A stretch of 64,000 nucleotides of DNA, taken from assembly GCA_023375785.1 (NCBI GenBank), contig SZWC01006731.1, forward strand, positions 1 to 64,000, written 5' to 3'. The stretch is from Penium margaritaceum (lineage: Eukaryota; Streptophyta; Zygnematophyceae; Desmidiales; Peniaceae). How positions within the stretch are numbered: position 1 is the stretch's first letter; each line of letters opens with the position of its first letter. This document shows positions 21,564 to 31,126 of the stretch, piece by piece. Made by a program: the position numbers and the translations under genes. Below the pieces are notes generated by a model. The model saw only the letters and a list, made by a program, of their open reading frames with translations. It searched no databases and was not told the DNA's origin.

Positions 21564-22352
21564 CTATCCATTGAAATGCAGGCTCTTTAAGGTGGGGACG
21601 CCCTCCTCAGTTTCTGTCTCGAATTCTGCCCACACCTCTTTCTCAAGGACAGGCTTTCCAACAAGCCAGCCGGCGCCATTCTTCTTCCTATGAAATCACA
21701 AATTGCGGGCTCTAAAGCCCGCCATCACGTATTTCAGCCTGCCTTTCACAGATTGAAGCTCATAGTGCATTGGCGGAAGCTCATCCCGCAGTCTGTCTTT
21801 GTTGATGAGGGCATGAAAGTATGCCACTATTACAGGCCAATGGTCAGCAGCCATGTACTTGGACTGCCGCATGTGTTCAGGCTGGTCCAATATGGCACGA
21901 AGGAGCACCTCAGTGTGAAACGAATTCCCCCATTCTCGTCCACCTTCATTCGATGCAACTTTGCCGCGTGCACAAGACAGCGCAGCTGCGTTGTCAAAAG
22001 ATGCCACTTCTTTGCCCATAACGCCACTTTCGTGAAGGAGTGGGTTGCGTGCACGTCCACTTGTCTCTTGTGAAGCAACCACGTATGCACGCAGCTGCTT
22101 GCTCCTCAGTTTTGGTGCTGCAACCACTTGAGAAGCCACAGCTAAAGGCGACAAGCAGCCCAATGATATATGGACGGAGGATATTCTGACGCTGGACGAA
22201 GACCCGGGAATGGAGCAAGAGGAGGCGTTGAGAGTTGGCAGGCTGACGGTGTTGCGAGGAGCAAGGAAGCTCCTCCTCTTACATCCGCCTTGTGAGTCCA
22301 TGCTGGGTGTCGCAAACACCAGGGGTTTAACGGTGGATGTGGAAGAGAGCAC
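21564..22352 (-). pseudogene. Myb/SANT-like accessory gene of hAT unit A
   Basis: Minus-strand frame of 263 codons including the stop, convergent with the transposase. The C-terminal half has the layout of a Myb/SANT-like (trihelix-type) DNA-binding domain: WGNSFHTEVLLRAIL, then SKYMAADHWPVIVAYFHALI, then YELQSVKGRLKYVMAGF, i.e. three helices with spaced Trp and bulky residues. The N-terminal half is Ser/Thr-rich. A TGA at 21696-21698 truncates it; copy B has TGC there and lacks two neighbouring codons, so this is a local lesson in decay rather than a conserved stop. The TAG at 21564 is shared by both copies. A proposed role is helping the transposase bind ends, as Myb proteins do in Harbinger elements; this is inference. 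Confidence 0.6.
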
Positions 22353-22889
22353 TCGGTAGGTTGGTTGAGAGTGACGTTGGCGAGGTAGACAGGATTTTGA
22401 TCATCCGAGGATTTCATATGCATTCATGATGGTATGCCGTTGATGTTCAATCAGGCATGAATCACACTCCCATCAGACGATCACCATAGAAGGGACGTGG
22501 GAATTATGTCAGGCGTGAATACGTTTTTATGTCATGGTACATAGATGCATGACATATATTTACATTCACATTGTTTGCTTCAAATGTGTGATGAAAATAT
22601 CAAGCAACACAAAACGGACCAATGGGGACACCGCATTTGTCCAGCCAGTCTGCCAACACACCCTGAAATCCCGTAACACAGCCGTGACGTGTGGCACGAA
22701 AAGCGATTGAGGAGGAGGGTGGATTTTTTTCTATTTCATGTTAATTCAGCCTTGGCCATTGTCTGTGTGCATTGAGTAACATGAGGAAAATTCAGGTCAG
22801 GTACAGGTCAAGACACACTGTCGCCATCATTTTTGTAACTTTTATGTTATGGCAGCCGTCGGTCGAGGCGGTGATTACGTCATCATGCT
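22353..22889. other. Right flank of hAT unit A
   Basis: Non-coding and alignable to 43973-44494 in unit B. Likely the 5' leader of the Myb-like gene and the distal end of the transposon. No terminal inverted repeat identified. Confidence 0.5.
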
Positions 22890-23545
22890 GACTTCATATG
22901 CATGTTTTGATTCTCCCATTGTATGCTAAATAAAAAAGCATACAATTTCAACCTAAGAACCAGGTCATTTGGTGCAGGGACGAGAAACATACGGCCGTGC
23001 AAAGATGGGAGGCGCACCTCCAGGAAACAGGAGACGTACCGGTTCGACCCCGAGCATGGCGGAGCGACCTTCTCGCCCACTGCAGCCGAAGCACCCCTGG
23101 ATGGATGCTTAGCCAATAAAGCAAGGCTCATTAGGGTCCATGGGCACTTCGGGATGGCGGCTGGAGCTGCATTCGCAAGCAAGGATGCTTCGGGTGTCCG
23201 TGACCCCCGATGGCGGTATTGCTCGCGCTAGTCACATGTGGGGCACTCAAACATCCATAATTCAGCCGTTTCCTCCACAAATTGAGACGTTCTTTGATGC
23301 GTTATAAATATCGAGATGCGTACTACATGATGCATATGTTCTTTGCATAATTTTACCTCAGTAGAGGGCTTCGGAATGCCGAGGGGTTCTCGGCTTGCTC
23401 ATAGGGGCTGGTACATAAGGAAGCCTAGTGGTTGTTCTAGGCATCCAATCTTGCCCAGAGACTTTGTACATTTCCTTGTACTGATCCATCAGGTATAAGG
23501 ATTCATTCCTTCCCCAAATCCCCTTGTATTCCAAGCATTTTATCG
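22890..23545 (+). repeat. Dispersed repeat R, copy A
   Basis: Shares sequence with 26308-26886 (same strand) and 43332-43972 (opposite strand). All copies start at the same point, GACTTCATATGC. Homology with copy B ends at about 23545 (CTTGTATTCCAA), and copy A runs on for about 215 bp to an iMet primer site, so R may be part of an LTR of about 870 bp. No clean TG...CA termini were found. Confidence 0.7.
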
Positions 23546-23760
23546 CACATGTCCATGTGATCCTACAAGTCTTCGGCAGCACACCTTGGTGCAATCTCCA
23601 CCGGGAGTCGCACGGCGGGAACTTCGGTCTCTAGCAGTGATTTTGCTGCTAGATGAAGCATCTCAAGGGTTGGCCGGACACATCAAGTGGTCAAGGTTCG
23701 GAGGTTTATTCCAAGGGCTCGGCGTGTGACTGTCACGCTGGTTGCCCCTCGGTTCACATT

Positions 23761-23771
23761 TGGTATCAGAG
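23761..23771 (+). other. Primer binding site, gypsy II
   Basis: TGGTATCAGAG directly after GGTTCACATT. This is complementary to the iMet tRNA 3' end and marks the 3' limit of the upstream LTR. Confidence 0.8.
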
Positions 23772-23867
23772 TCCGTGGACGTTTACTTGGCTTTGCACGG
23801 ACCCAAGGGAAGCAGCAGATATGCCACAACTGCGTTTGGCCAGATTTTGTACGTCACAACCAGAAGC

Positions 23868-24882
23868 ATGGCAGCAGTGACATATGACCAGGCCTATCTT
23901 ATGGAGATCTTGTGTGCTTTTGACGAGTTGCGTCAAGAGAACCAGTAACTGCGTGTGGAGGTTGTGACGAGGTACGTCGGCCAAGGGAGTAGTGCATTGG
24001 GGGGGGTATCGCATTGGCATCCGTACCTGCCTTTTGGCAGTCCAAGTCAAAGGAGCCGGAGTTCTAAACCGACAAGGGCAATGCGTGGGAGTATCTCTTC
24101 ATGATGAACTAATTCTTCACGGCGTTGGACGTTCCTCTGGAAGAAGATGTCACAAGACCGGAGTATGCACATACGCTAATCCGGAGCATGGCGCTACAGT
24201 GGTGGTCGACATTGTGTCGGCGGAACGCTGCTAGATTGGCGGACGGGCTGGGGGTTGGACAACGGCTTTAGCCACTGTTGAGTCTAACGCTGGGGCGGGT
24301 GTGCAGCTTGGTACGCGGGCATTGACGGAGAAGCCAAGGACATGGGAGCGATGCTCCAGGCACATTTTGACCTCTTCAACGGCAGCCAAGTCGTACGTGA
24401 CAAGATCAAACACGTCAAGCAAAGCAGATCGGTCCAGGACTACACCATATGCTTCATGGCTTTGGCGGCGCAGAGTGACGACCTCTTGGATGCAGAGGCA
24501 AACGACCACTACCATGACGGCCTGAAGCCGCACGTCCAACATGAACTCGCGGTGCTCGGGTTACGGATTTTCACGGAGTTGGTTTTGGTGGCGGAGCGCA
24601 TCGACGCGGTAAGCTACAATACGCGCCGGACCAGCTACGCAACATAACTAAGGGTGGAGCAGCCGGGTCAGGCTGTGTCCATGGAGGTGGATGCAATCCA
24701 AGCCGGGCAGCGGGGCGCGGGGGGGCAGCAGGGACCGAGAGGCAAGTGTTGGGCTTGTGGTGAGGAGGGTCATTGCAAGTGGGACTGTCCAAAGCGCAAG
24801 GCATAGCAGGGAAACGGACAACAGCAGTGAGGAGGCGACGACCTACTATTGCAATTATTTTGTCCGCAAGGGACACCACCAG
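23868..24882 (+). pseudogene. Gypsy II gag remnant
   Basis: Starts around ATGGCAGCAGTGACATATGACC with a coiled-coil-like EILCAFDELRQENQ, cut by TAA. The capsid region is best seen at 24342-24647 (AHFDLFNGSQVVRDKIKHVKQSRSVQDYTICFMALAAQSDD), ending in a truncating TAA. A CCHC zinc knuckle, CWACGEEGHCKWDC, is at about 24749-24790 in another frame. It is decayed by stops and at least two frameshifts. Confidence 0.8.
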
Positions 24883-24894
24883 CTCTGAAAGGAT

Positions 24895-25334
24895 TTTGCC
24901 GATTAAGGAGCTGCCTCAAGTGCTATTTCGGTATAAAAGTGAGACGCACCAATTTTCGGGGATCATCTTCGAGCTGGTTCTTGAGATTCCGGAGGGGAGT
25001 TTCAAGGGTCAGAGGAAGCTACGCGGTCTGCTGGACGACAGTGCAAGCCATAGCTTCTTCAGTGACAGGTAGGTTCGAGCTTGCATGGCAGCCAGGGACG
25101 TCAGCCAAGGCGTAGTAGGTATCTGGAGTGGTGGAGTGCGGCAGGCCTCTCGTCAAGCACAAGGTCCATATGGGTGATTTGGTGTGTGACATGGTGTTCC
25201 ACACTTGCCCTATGGATCATTACGACTGTTTAATCGGCCAGGATTCGTTGCACGCTTGGAATCCAGAGGTGGATTGGAGGTACAACCAGGTGGTCGTGAA
25301 GGCGGACGGGAAGAATTTCACTTTGCCAATGTGA
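24895..25334 (+). pseudogene. Gypsy II aspartic protease remnant
   Basis: LRGLLDDSASHSFFS (about 25018-25065) is the retropepsin active-site segment, with DDSAS in place of DSGAS. A stop follows. The second half resumes at 25128-25334 with DHYDCLIGQDSLHAWNPEVDW, equivalent to the ILG-x-DWL motif. It would process Gag-Pol in particles; here the Gly-to-Ser-type change and the stop make it inactive. Confidence 0.75.
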
Positions 25335-25519
25335 CATGGTGAAGAGAAGGAGTCAGATGTGGCGGAAACGGGGAAGCAGCTGTGCGTCATGAGCCTGCAA
25401 CAGTTGAAATGGTGCGAGCGCAAGGGTGGCCAGGTCTACTTGGCATGAGTGCGTCCATAACAAGCAGCAGAGAAGCAGATTGTAGCAATTGAAGCAGTGA
25501 AGGGACAGCCGTTGGAAGG

Positions 25520-26310
25520 CTGATGAGCTTCAGAGTTGCCTCCTGTTGTTGGGGAGGTGCTCAAGGAGTTCGGGGATGTTTTCCGAGAGGAGTTACCAAA
25601 GCTGCTGCCGCCATGACTCGGCATCGATCCCAAGATCGAGGTAGTGCTAGGGTCGTCACCAACGGTGAACTCTTACAACCGCATGAGCGACATGGAGCTT
25701 ACGGAGCTCAAGAAGCAGGGAGGGAGTGGTCATAGCCGGCGTGCGTGCATGACATCCAAGTTTTTCTATGTTTTACGAACTACTACCAGATGTTTATCCG
25801 GGGACACGTGGCAATGGGAGTACCCTTGACAGAATTGCTCTAGAAGGGGTACCGATGGGAGTGGGGTACAAAGGAGGGGCAGGTATTTGGAGTAATGAAG
25901 GCTGCCATGTGTGAGGCACCGGTGTTGGGGCACCGGTGTTGGTGCACCTGGACACAAGCAAATAGTACGTGTTGGTGACGGGCGTAAGAAACTATGTAAT
26001 TGGTGGGGTGCTGATGCAAGACCAAGGAAAGGGGTTGCAACCCATTCCGTACTACTCTAAGAAGCCGAAAGAGGCTGAGCTCAACTACCCAATCCATGAG
26101 AAGGAGATGCTCGTGGTGGTCCAGGCCTTCAAGCAGTGGACGTGCTACCTTGAGAAGCGGCAGTGTGTGGTGCATACAGACCACTATGCGCTCAAGTACC
26201 TCAAGTCACAATCGAAACTGAGTCGTCGTCAAGCACGGTGGATGGAGCTGTTGGAGGGCGGCTTTGACTACAAGATCTACTGCAAACCAGGGAGGATCAA
26301 CCCAGAAGAC
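25520..26310 (+). pseudogene. Gypsy II pre-RT linker joined to RNase H; RT core deleted
   Basis: 25545-25740 has the pre-RT segment (EFGDVFREELPKLLPP, then SYNRMSDMELTELKKQ). The sequence then jumps near 25745 to the thumb/connection region (RGHVAMGVPLTELL, KGYRWEWGTKEGQVF). The whole palm with its YxDD box, normally some 500-600 bp, is absent. 25969-26310 is a readable RNase H: DTSKQY region, NYPIHEKEMLVVVQAFKQW, VHTDHYALKYL, ending at KPGRINPED where repeat R begins. A 13 bp tandem duplication (GCACCGGTGTTGG) lies at about 25916-25943. Confidence 0.82.
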
Positions 26311-26886
26311 TTCATATGCACGTTTTGATGCTCCCATTTTATTAAACATGAAAATCTATGTGATTTCATCCCAAGAACCGGGTCATTTGGTGCAGGGACG
26401 AGAAAGATACGGCCGTGCAAAGGTGGGGGGCGCACCTCGAGAAAACAAGAGATGTACCAGATCGACCCCAAGCACATCGAAGTGACTTTTTCGTCGACTG
26501 CAGCCAAAGCGTCCGTGGATGGACACTTAGCCAATAAGGCAAGGTTCATTGGAGTCTATGGGTGCTTTGGGATGGTGGCTGGAGCTACATTCGCAGGCAA
26601 GGGCGCTTCGGGCGGCCGTGACCCTCGCTGGCGGTGCTACTAGCGATAGTCATGCGTGGGGCACTCAAACGACCATAACTCAGCCGTTTCTCCAGGGATT
26701 GAGGTGTTCTTTGGTGCGCTGAAAATCTCTCAAGGTGTACTAAATGATGGGTATGTTATTTGCATGGTTGTACGTCAATAGAGGACTTCAGAGCGCCGAG
26801 GGGTTCTCGGCTGGCTCTTAGGGACTGGTACATAAGGAAGCCTAGAGGTAAGTGTTAGGCATGCCAATTGTACCTAGAGACTTTGG
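26308..26886 (+). repeat. Dispersed repeat R, copy C
   Basis: 579 bp copy beginning GACTTCATATGC exactly where copies A and B begin, and ending earlier than they do (after GAGACTTTG). It interrupts gypsy II between RNase H and integrase, replacing the tether and the first part of the integrase zinc module. Confidence 0.85.
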
Positions 26887-26889
26887 TGC

Positions 26890-28086
26890 AACAAGATGCT
26901 GACCAATGTGGCGGCCTTCTGCAAATCGTGTGACACCTTTCAGAGACAAAACTCCTGTCGCACGCAGTCACTCGGTCTACTTCAACCCCTACCCGTTCTA
27001 ACAAAAACGTGGATTGACATCAACATGGACTTTGTGACGGGTGTACCCGCCACTAAAGAGGGGTACAATGTCATCCTCATTGTGGTAGAAATTCTTTCAG
27101 AATGTCACACTTCATTCCAAATACCACCACCGTCACCGCAAAAGGAATAGGACGGCTGTTTCTAAATTAGATCGTACTACCTCACAACGTGCCACGTATC
27201 ATCATCAGTGACAGAGACAACCGTTTTACCAGCCGTTTTTGGCATTAACCGATGATGTGTTATGGCAATCGGATCCAGCTATCAACCCCGTTCCATCCTC
27301 AGACCAACGAGCAAACCGAGCGGACCAATCAAACACTCAAAAAACTCCTTTGCACTTTATACGAACTACACAACATTGATTGGGAAGCAAAACTGCCGAC
27401 CGCCAAACTCGCATACAACTCCGCCACCTCCTAGACAATTGGTAAACTACCTTTCAAGGTGGTGTATGGCAAACTTCCTGCCACACCGGCCGGATTTCAG
27501 AGTGAGATTAACATCCCCGTGGTTGACATCCATCGCAGGGACTTTTCAAGCATCTAGGAGGAAACACGGCAGACCCTCGTGAAGACTCAAGCAGCTATGA
27601 AGCGGGCAGCCGATCAACATGGCAACGATAATGTGTTTAGTGCTGGCGACCACGTCCTCCTCAGCTCTGCCAACATCGAACTGCGAGGACAGGATTTTGC
27701 TCAAACCCTGATGGTTGGGACTGTTTGAGATCCAGCGAATGTAAATTATAGTCGTCGCTCGACTTTGCCAGCCCGACAGCATGGCAATTAATCCTGTCCT
27801 CCACATCAGCAAGCTCAAGCACTACCGGGTCCCCAGTACGCACTTCCTCGGCAGAGTCGTCGTACCTCCACCTCATGTACAAAAGGACAAGGATACGGAT
27901 TACGTTATTGAAGATATCCTTGGAAATCGACGCCTTGGAAAAACAAAACAGTATCTGGTCCAGTGGCAAAGCAACAACGTCGCGCAAAACAGCCAGGAGC
28001 CCTACGACAACCACCATGACGTTGATCATCTGATTGACGGCCGTCACCAGCCTATGTCTTTTACCACACCGGGACGTTGCGGCTAA
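26890..28086 (+). pseudogene. Gypsy II integrase with chromodomain, degenerate
   Basis: Begins inside the zinc module (AAFCKSCDTFQRQN), then the core with VVEILSE where the first Asp is expected, ISDRDNRFTS with the second Asp, and HPQTNEQTERTNQ with the Glu. GKLPFKVVYG and RAADQHGNDNVFSAGDHVLL follow. The 27781-28086 frame gives HISKLKHYRVP and a chromodomain (YVIEDILGNRRLGKTKQYLVQWQSNN...EPYDN). Several stops and frameshifts interrupt it before 27781. It is close in sequence to the gypsy I integrase. Confidence 0.85.
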
Positions 28087-28097
28087 AATAGGGGGAG

Positions 28098-28245
28098 TGT
28101 TATGTCCCTGACGGAAACGTGTCCCCAAACCTCGCGAGTTGGCATTCATGGCCCACCGCGCGACGACTTCAATCTTTTTATGCCGCTCAGCCGAGGGCAT
28201 TTTGGCCCACTGCCCCGACCTCCGGCGTTCCGTTTGAGAAGTTTC
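28098..28245 (+). repeat. Truncated LTR of gypsy I family
   Basis: Starts TGTTATGTCCCTGACG after a polypurine tract (AAAATAGGGGGAG, 28085-28097) and matches the gypsy I LTR for about 145 bp before homology stops. Confidence 0.85.
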
Positions 28246-28452
28246 TAACTGTTGAGAGGTGCAACAACTGCATTGGTATCAAGCTTGGACATGGTGAAGA
28301 CGGCTGTGCATTTGGAGTACTGTACAGAAAGTTACGGATTTGACGGTGAATTCTCGGGTCCACGTCTACAGAGAATTCTCCCCTGTGCAGGCCAGATTAA
28401 TTCTGGCAGCCAGCCTTGAAGCAGTTTAAAGCGCCTGGTGTACAATAAAGTG
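28246..28452. other. Spacer before element VI
   Basis: Contains TTGGTATCAAGC (28273-28284), a weak iMet-primer-like sequence, and a 43-codon frame after it. Not assigned to an element. Confidence 0.3.
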
Positions 28453-29190
28453 TGTTGGCATGCACAAGAGGGTTGCACATGCCTCTAGTTAGCTGTAGTA
28501 GGGAGAGGAGCTACATACTGCACGACTATACTGGTCAAGGTGTCCTCTAGCTAACTGGACAGGAATCATGCACCTTGAGCATGAGACCTACAATGCATCA
28601 TCAGCCACATGCATGGAGCCTGGGCCCTTCAACCTGCATGGGCCAATCTGGTACAAGCTTCAGGAGGTTCCTGATTGAAGGATCTGATGCATTAACTGTC
28701 AGAAGAGAAAAGCCTCAAGAGCAAGCAGCCTCTTTGTGAAGCTTCATTACAATGTTGACCTGATGAAGCTTCCTCATGGAGGAAGTTTCTCCCGAGTGCT
28801 GCAGGGATTCCAGTAACAACTCTGAACTAGAGGAAGCTTCACTTGGAAGAAAGCTTCTCCTGAGAAGGAGCAGACCTGAACCACCTGAAGGAAGCTTCTC
28901 CTTAGGTGATCAACTTGGCAGGAACTCAAGTGTAAAGGAGAAACTCCTCTCAGTCCAGATTCATCTTAGCGTTCTGGAAGTACTCAACTCTGCTCAAGCC
29001 TCTGACTTTGGAGCCCAAGACCAAGGCTTTGCTGGAGATCCCTCCAAGGCCCCTATAAGCGTGGCAAGGCCTGCCAGCCTGGGAGGAGGTTGCCCTCAAG
29101 GGCAGGCCCAATTCTTCACCTATACTGCTGATCACCCAAAGATCCTACCAGCAAGGATCCTGGTCCTTCCACCCTATCTCACAAATATAA
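28453..29190 (+). repeat. Candidate 5' LTR of element VI
   Basis: Begins TGTTGGCATGC and ends next to TTGGTATGAAAGCC. It contains a run of GAAnnTTC motifs, a TATAAG box at 29054-29059 and about 130 bp of downstream sequence before the primer site, which is the U3-R-U5 layout of an LTR promoter. No second copy is present to confirm the ends. Confidence 0.45.
28738..28898 (+). promoter_or_regulatory. Cluster of heat-shock-element-like GAAnnTTC motifs
   Basis: Five exact GAAnnTTC palindromes at 28738, 28765, 28782, 28833 and 28891, four of them GAAGCTTC, most followed by TCC or preceded by AGG, plus a half site near 28849. GAAnnTTC is the core of heat-shock factor sites. They lie 150-320 bp upstream of a TATAAG box. 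Confidence 0.5.
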
Positions 29191-29192
29191 CT

Positions 29193-29205
29193 TGGTATGA
29201 AAGCC
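29193..29205 (+). other. Primer binding site, element VI (diverged)
   Basis: TGGTATGAAAGCC, two differences from the iMet-complementary TGGTATCAGAGCC. Confidence 0.55.
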
Positions 29206-29459
29206 CTAGGTGGTGCTCTTAACAGTTTGTAGCAGCAGTAACAACAGACTACATTGGTGGTGGAGACGTTCTCCACCAACCCTGTACAAGCGCTGAGCCA
29301 GAGGTGGAGGTAATGCTACTTCACGTGCGTGAGCGGCGTTCTACCTGCACAGAAGCACGAGCAACATGAAAGAGGAGAACGCTCAATAAGCCTCTCTTGC
29401 ATTCAATGATCAATGAGTTTTGTATGGCATGTGCATGGGCCAAGAGAAGGGACACCATG

Positions 29460-30401
29460 TCGCAAACCATGCATAATGCCAAGAAGTAGAATCGCAACGC
29501 TTGGCTGAGGAGGCGTACCATATGGCACAACAAGGAGCCGCAACGCGTCAAGCTATGGAGCAAGAGAGGGAGGTGTTGAGAGCTCCTTCGTCAGTAGGAG
29601 TAACTTACCAATGCAGCTCAAGCATCGCAGACGCGGCAGCTACAACAGTCACATGTGGCTCAAGCAGTCCAAATCGCACAACTTCAGCAGCAGCTTGTAT
29701 GGGCTCAGAAACAGTAGCAACAGCAATAGCAGATGCAATGGCAGCAGGGTTCACAAGGATCGTGTGTACATTTGCCTCAAGCAAGCCCTCCTCCATTCAT
29801 GCAACCAACCATGTCTCCACGGGTACAGCCAGCTGCACCACCACAAGGGGGCATGCCACAGCCGTTTGTTGCTCAACAGCCACAACCTACTCCGATGGTG
29901 CTATCCATGGCACACTACCAACAGATGCACCAAGCACAAGTACCGCATCCATTTGTGGCACAACCAGCACCAGTCCAAGTGGGAGCAGCACTACCACCAC
30001 ATGTGGCGCAACCTACAGTACAATGTTTTGTGCCAGTTCCACAAGCACCTGCACAAGGAAACGCGTACCAAAGCCTGGAGGACGGTATGTCCCAAGCAGC
30101 AGCCACACTCCATCTATACGAGATCAAGGTTGACAAATTCGACGGCGAGAACTTTCCACACTGTGTGCACAAGTTCAAACTATTCACCCAGATACACGGC
30201 TTCTGGAAGTTCCAAAATGGCTACTACATGCCTCCGTCCCCAAAGTCGGTGTCTAGCATGATGGTAGAGTAAAACTACCTCACCTAAGCTACTTTCATGG
30301 TGTTGGACAATCATCTAACTCCTCGCATCCAGCAAGTCATACGGATGTACAAAGAGACTACTGAACAAGCTCGCCAAGCCTGGTCCTAACTGCTAAGGAC
30401 C
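29460..30401 (+). pseudogene. Element VI gag, interrupted
   Basis: The N-terminal part is Gln/Ala/Pro-rich (frame 29733-30272 is richest: repeated PFVAQ, PHVAQ and QP segments). From about 30115 it shows a copia-type Gag start: EIKVDKFDGENFPHCVHKFKLFTQIHGFWKF. This is followed by stops at 30270 and 30286, then LDNHLTPRIQQVIRMYKETTEQARQAW. Copia IV begins 30 bp later. The region 29501-29730 reads in a different frame, so at least one frameshift is present. Confidence 0.65.
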
Positions 30402-31126
30402 TGTTGGCACTAGTGGGTGTGGAGGCACCCTCAAGGTTTTCTAGATCTCACTGATGCATGCTACCAGTGTTTGGGCAGCCAATGGACACCTTTGGTGAAG
30501 AATGTGGAGCACAAGGATCACAGATAGGAATGGACAGAACACATCACATTCAGTAGATCTGAATCGAAACACGTTTTTGTTACTTAGAATAGTGAGATTA
30601 CATCAGATCCTTATAGCCTGTGATCTAAGCTTTCCAACACATCCAAGCACGCCCAAATTGGAGCAGTAGAGCCCCTGCTACGGCCGTCGAGGTAACCCTT
30701 GGAGGAGCCGTCCACCTTGCCTTGCACGCTAGGCAACAGGAGGCGATTCAAGGATGACCCGTCGAAGCGCCTTTCCTTGCCCAGAAGTCAAGGAGAAGGT
30801 TCACCCTGGTCAAAGAATTCCCTCTAGTCACTTCATCCATGGTCCAGGTGTATTTGGAGCTCGTTGGAGACGAAATCGGATCACTGACGGTGGATTATCC
30901 CGCCACCCATGGCGGGTACCAGATTCCACCCGCCAAACACCCGAACTTCGGGCTAGGCTAACTATATGAATACTCACTTGAATCGAGCGATTCAAAGCTC
31001 AATCTTGCATGAAAAAATCCAAGGAATCCAAATCTAAAGTCAGATCAGGTGTTCGACTACTTCCCAATGGTCGAACTAGGGAGTACGATCAACGGCACTC
31101 ATGGCAAGGGGCACACCATGTCAACA
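30402..31126 (-). repeat. Copia IV 3' LTR
   Basis: 725 bp, TGTTGG...GTCAACA on the plus strand, strongly similar to 41778-42501 with scattered substitutions. Confidence 0.93.

Larger units (their letters stand above)
14086..22890 (+). mobile_element. hAT transposon unit A (interrupted by a pogo element)
   Basis: This region aligns, inverted, with 43973-50166. Shared homology starts at TGGGTCACGG (14086; the complement ends at 50166) and continues through a 5' region, a BED-hAT transposase on the plus strand, and a convergent pair of minus-strand ORFs. Past 22890 both copies abut dispersed repeat R. Removing the 2.8 kb pogo insertion leaves about 6.0 kb, close to the 6.2 kb of unit B. Clusters of GGTTCC/GGAACC motifs lie at 14093-14155 and 20990-21100 on either side of the transposase. 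I could not define true terminal inverted repeats or an 8 bp target duplication, so the outer limits are limits of homology only. Confidence 0.75.
22890..28245 (+). mobile_element. Ty3/gypsy element II, chimeric and RT-deleted
   Basis: Plus-strand series: LTR-like repeat R with an iMet primer site, gag with zinc knuckle, protease, pre-RT linker, RNase H, then a second partial copy of R, then integrase, chromodomain, polypurine tract and an LTR fragment of the gypsy I family. The left half is bordered by R and the right half ends in a different LTR family. So either two elements are fused here, or R was inserted and I misjudge it as the 5' LTR. The RT catalytic core is missing and every domain has stops. 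Confidence 0.7.
28453..30401 (+). mobile_element. Copia-like element VI, 5' part
   Basis: Candidate 5' LTR (28453-29190), iMet-like primer site and a Gln/Pro-rich gag on the plus strand, cut at 30401 by insertion of copia IV. The sequence beyond the insertion resumes at 42507 and keeps the same frame for about 150 bp before repeat Y. The second LTR is not in the window, so the LTR limits are inferred from promoter and primer signals only. Confidence 0.6.

Noticed and set aside
23040-23054. GGTTCGACCCC in repeat R looks like a pol III B box, suggesting a SINE
   Set aside because: Copy C has AGATCGACCCC, no convincing A box at proper spacing was found, and copy A runs into an LTR-type primer site.
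23197-23206. CCGTGACCC in repeat R as the complement of the hAT start TGGGTCACGG (possible TIR)
   Set aside because: Repeat R homology continues on both sides of it, including in copy C away from any hAT, so it is not a terminus.
28273-28284. TTGGTATCAAGC as a primer site of a further element
   Set aside because: Two mismatches to the iMet complement and no LTR end or gag beside it. The site at 29193 fits element VI better.
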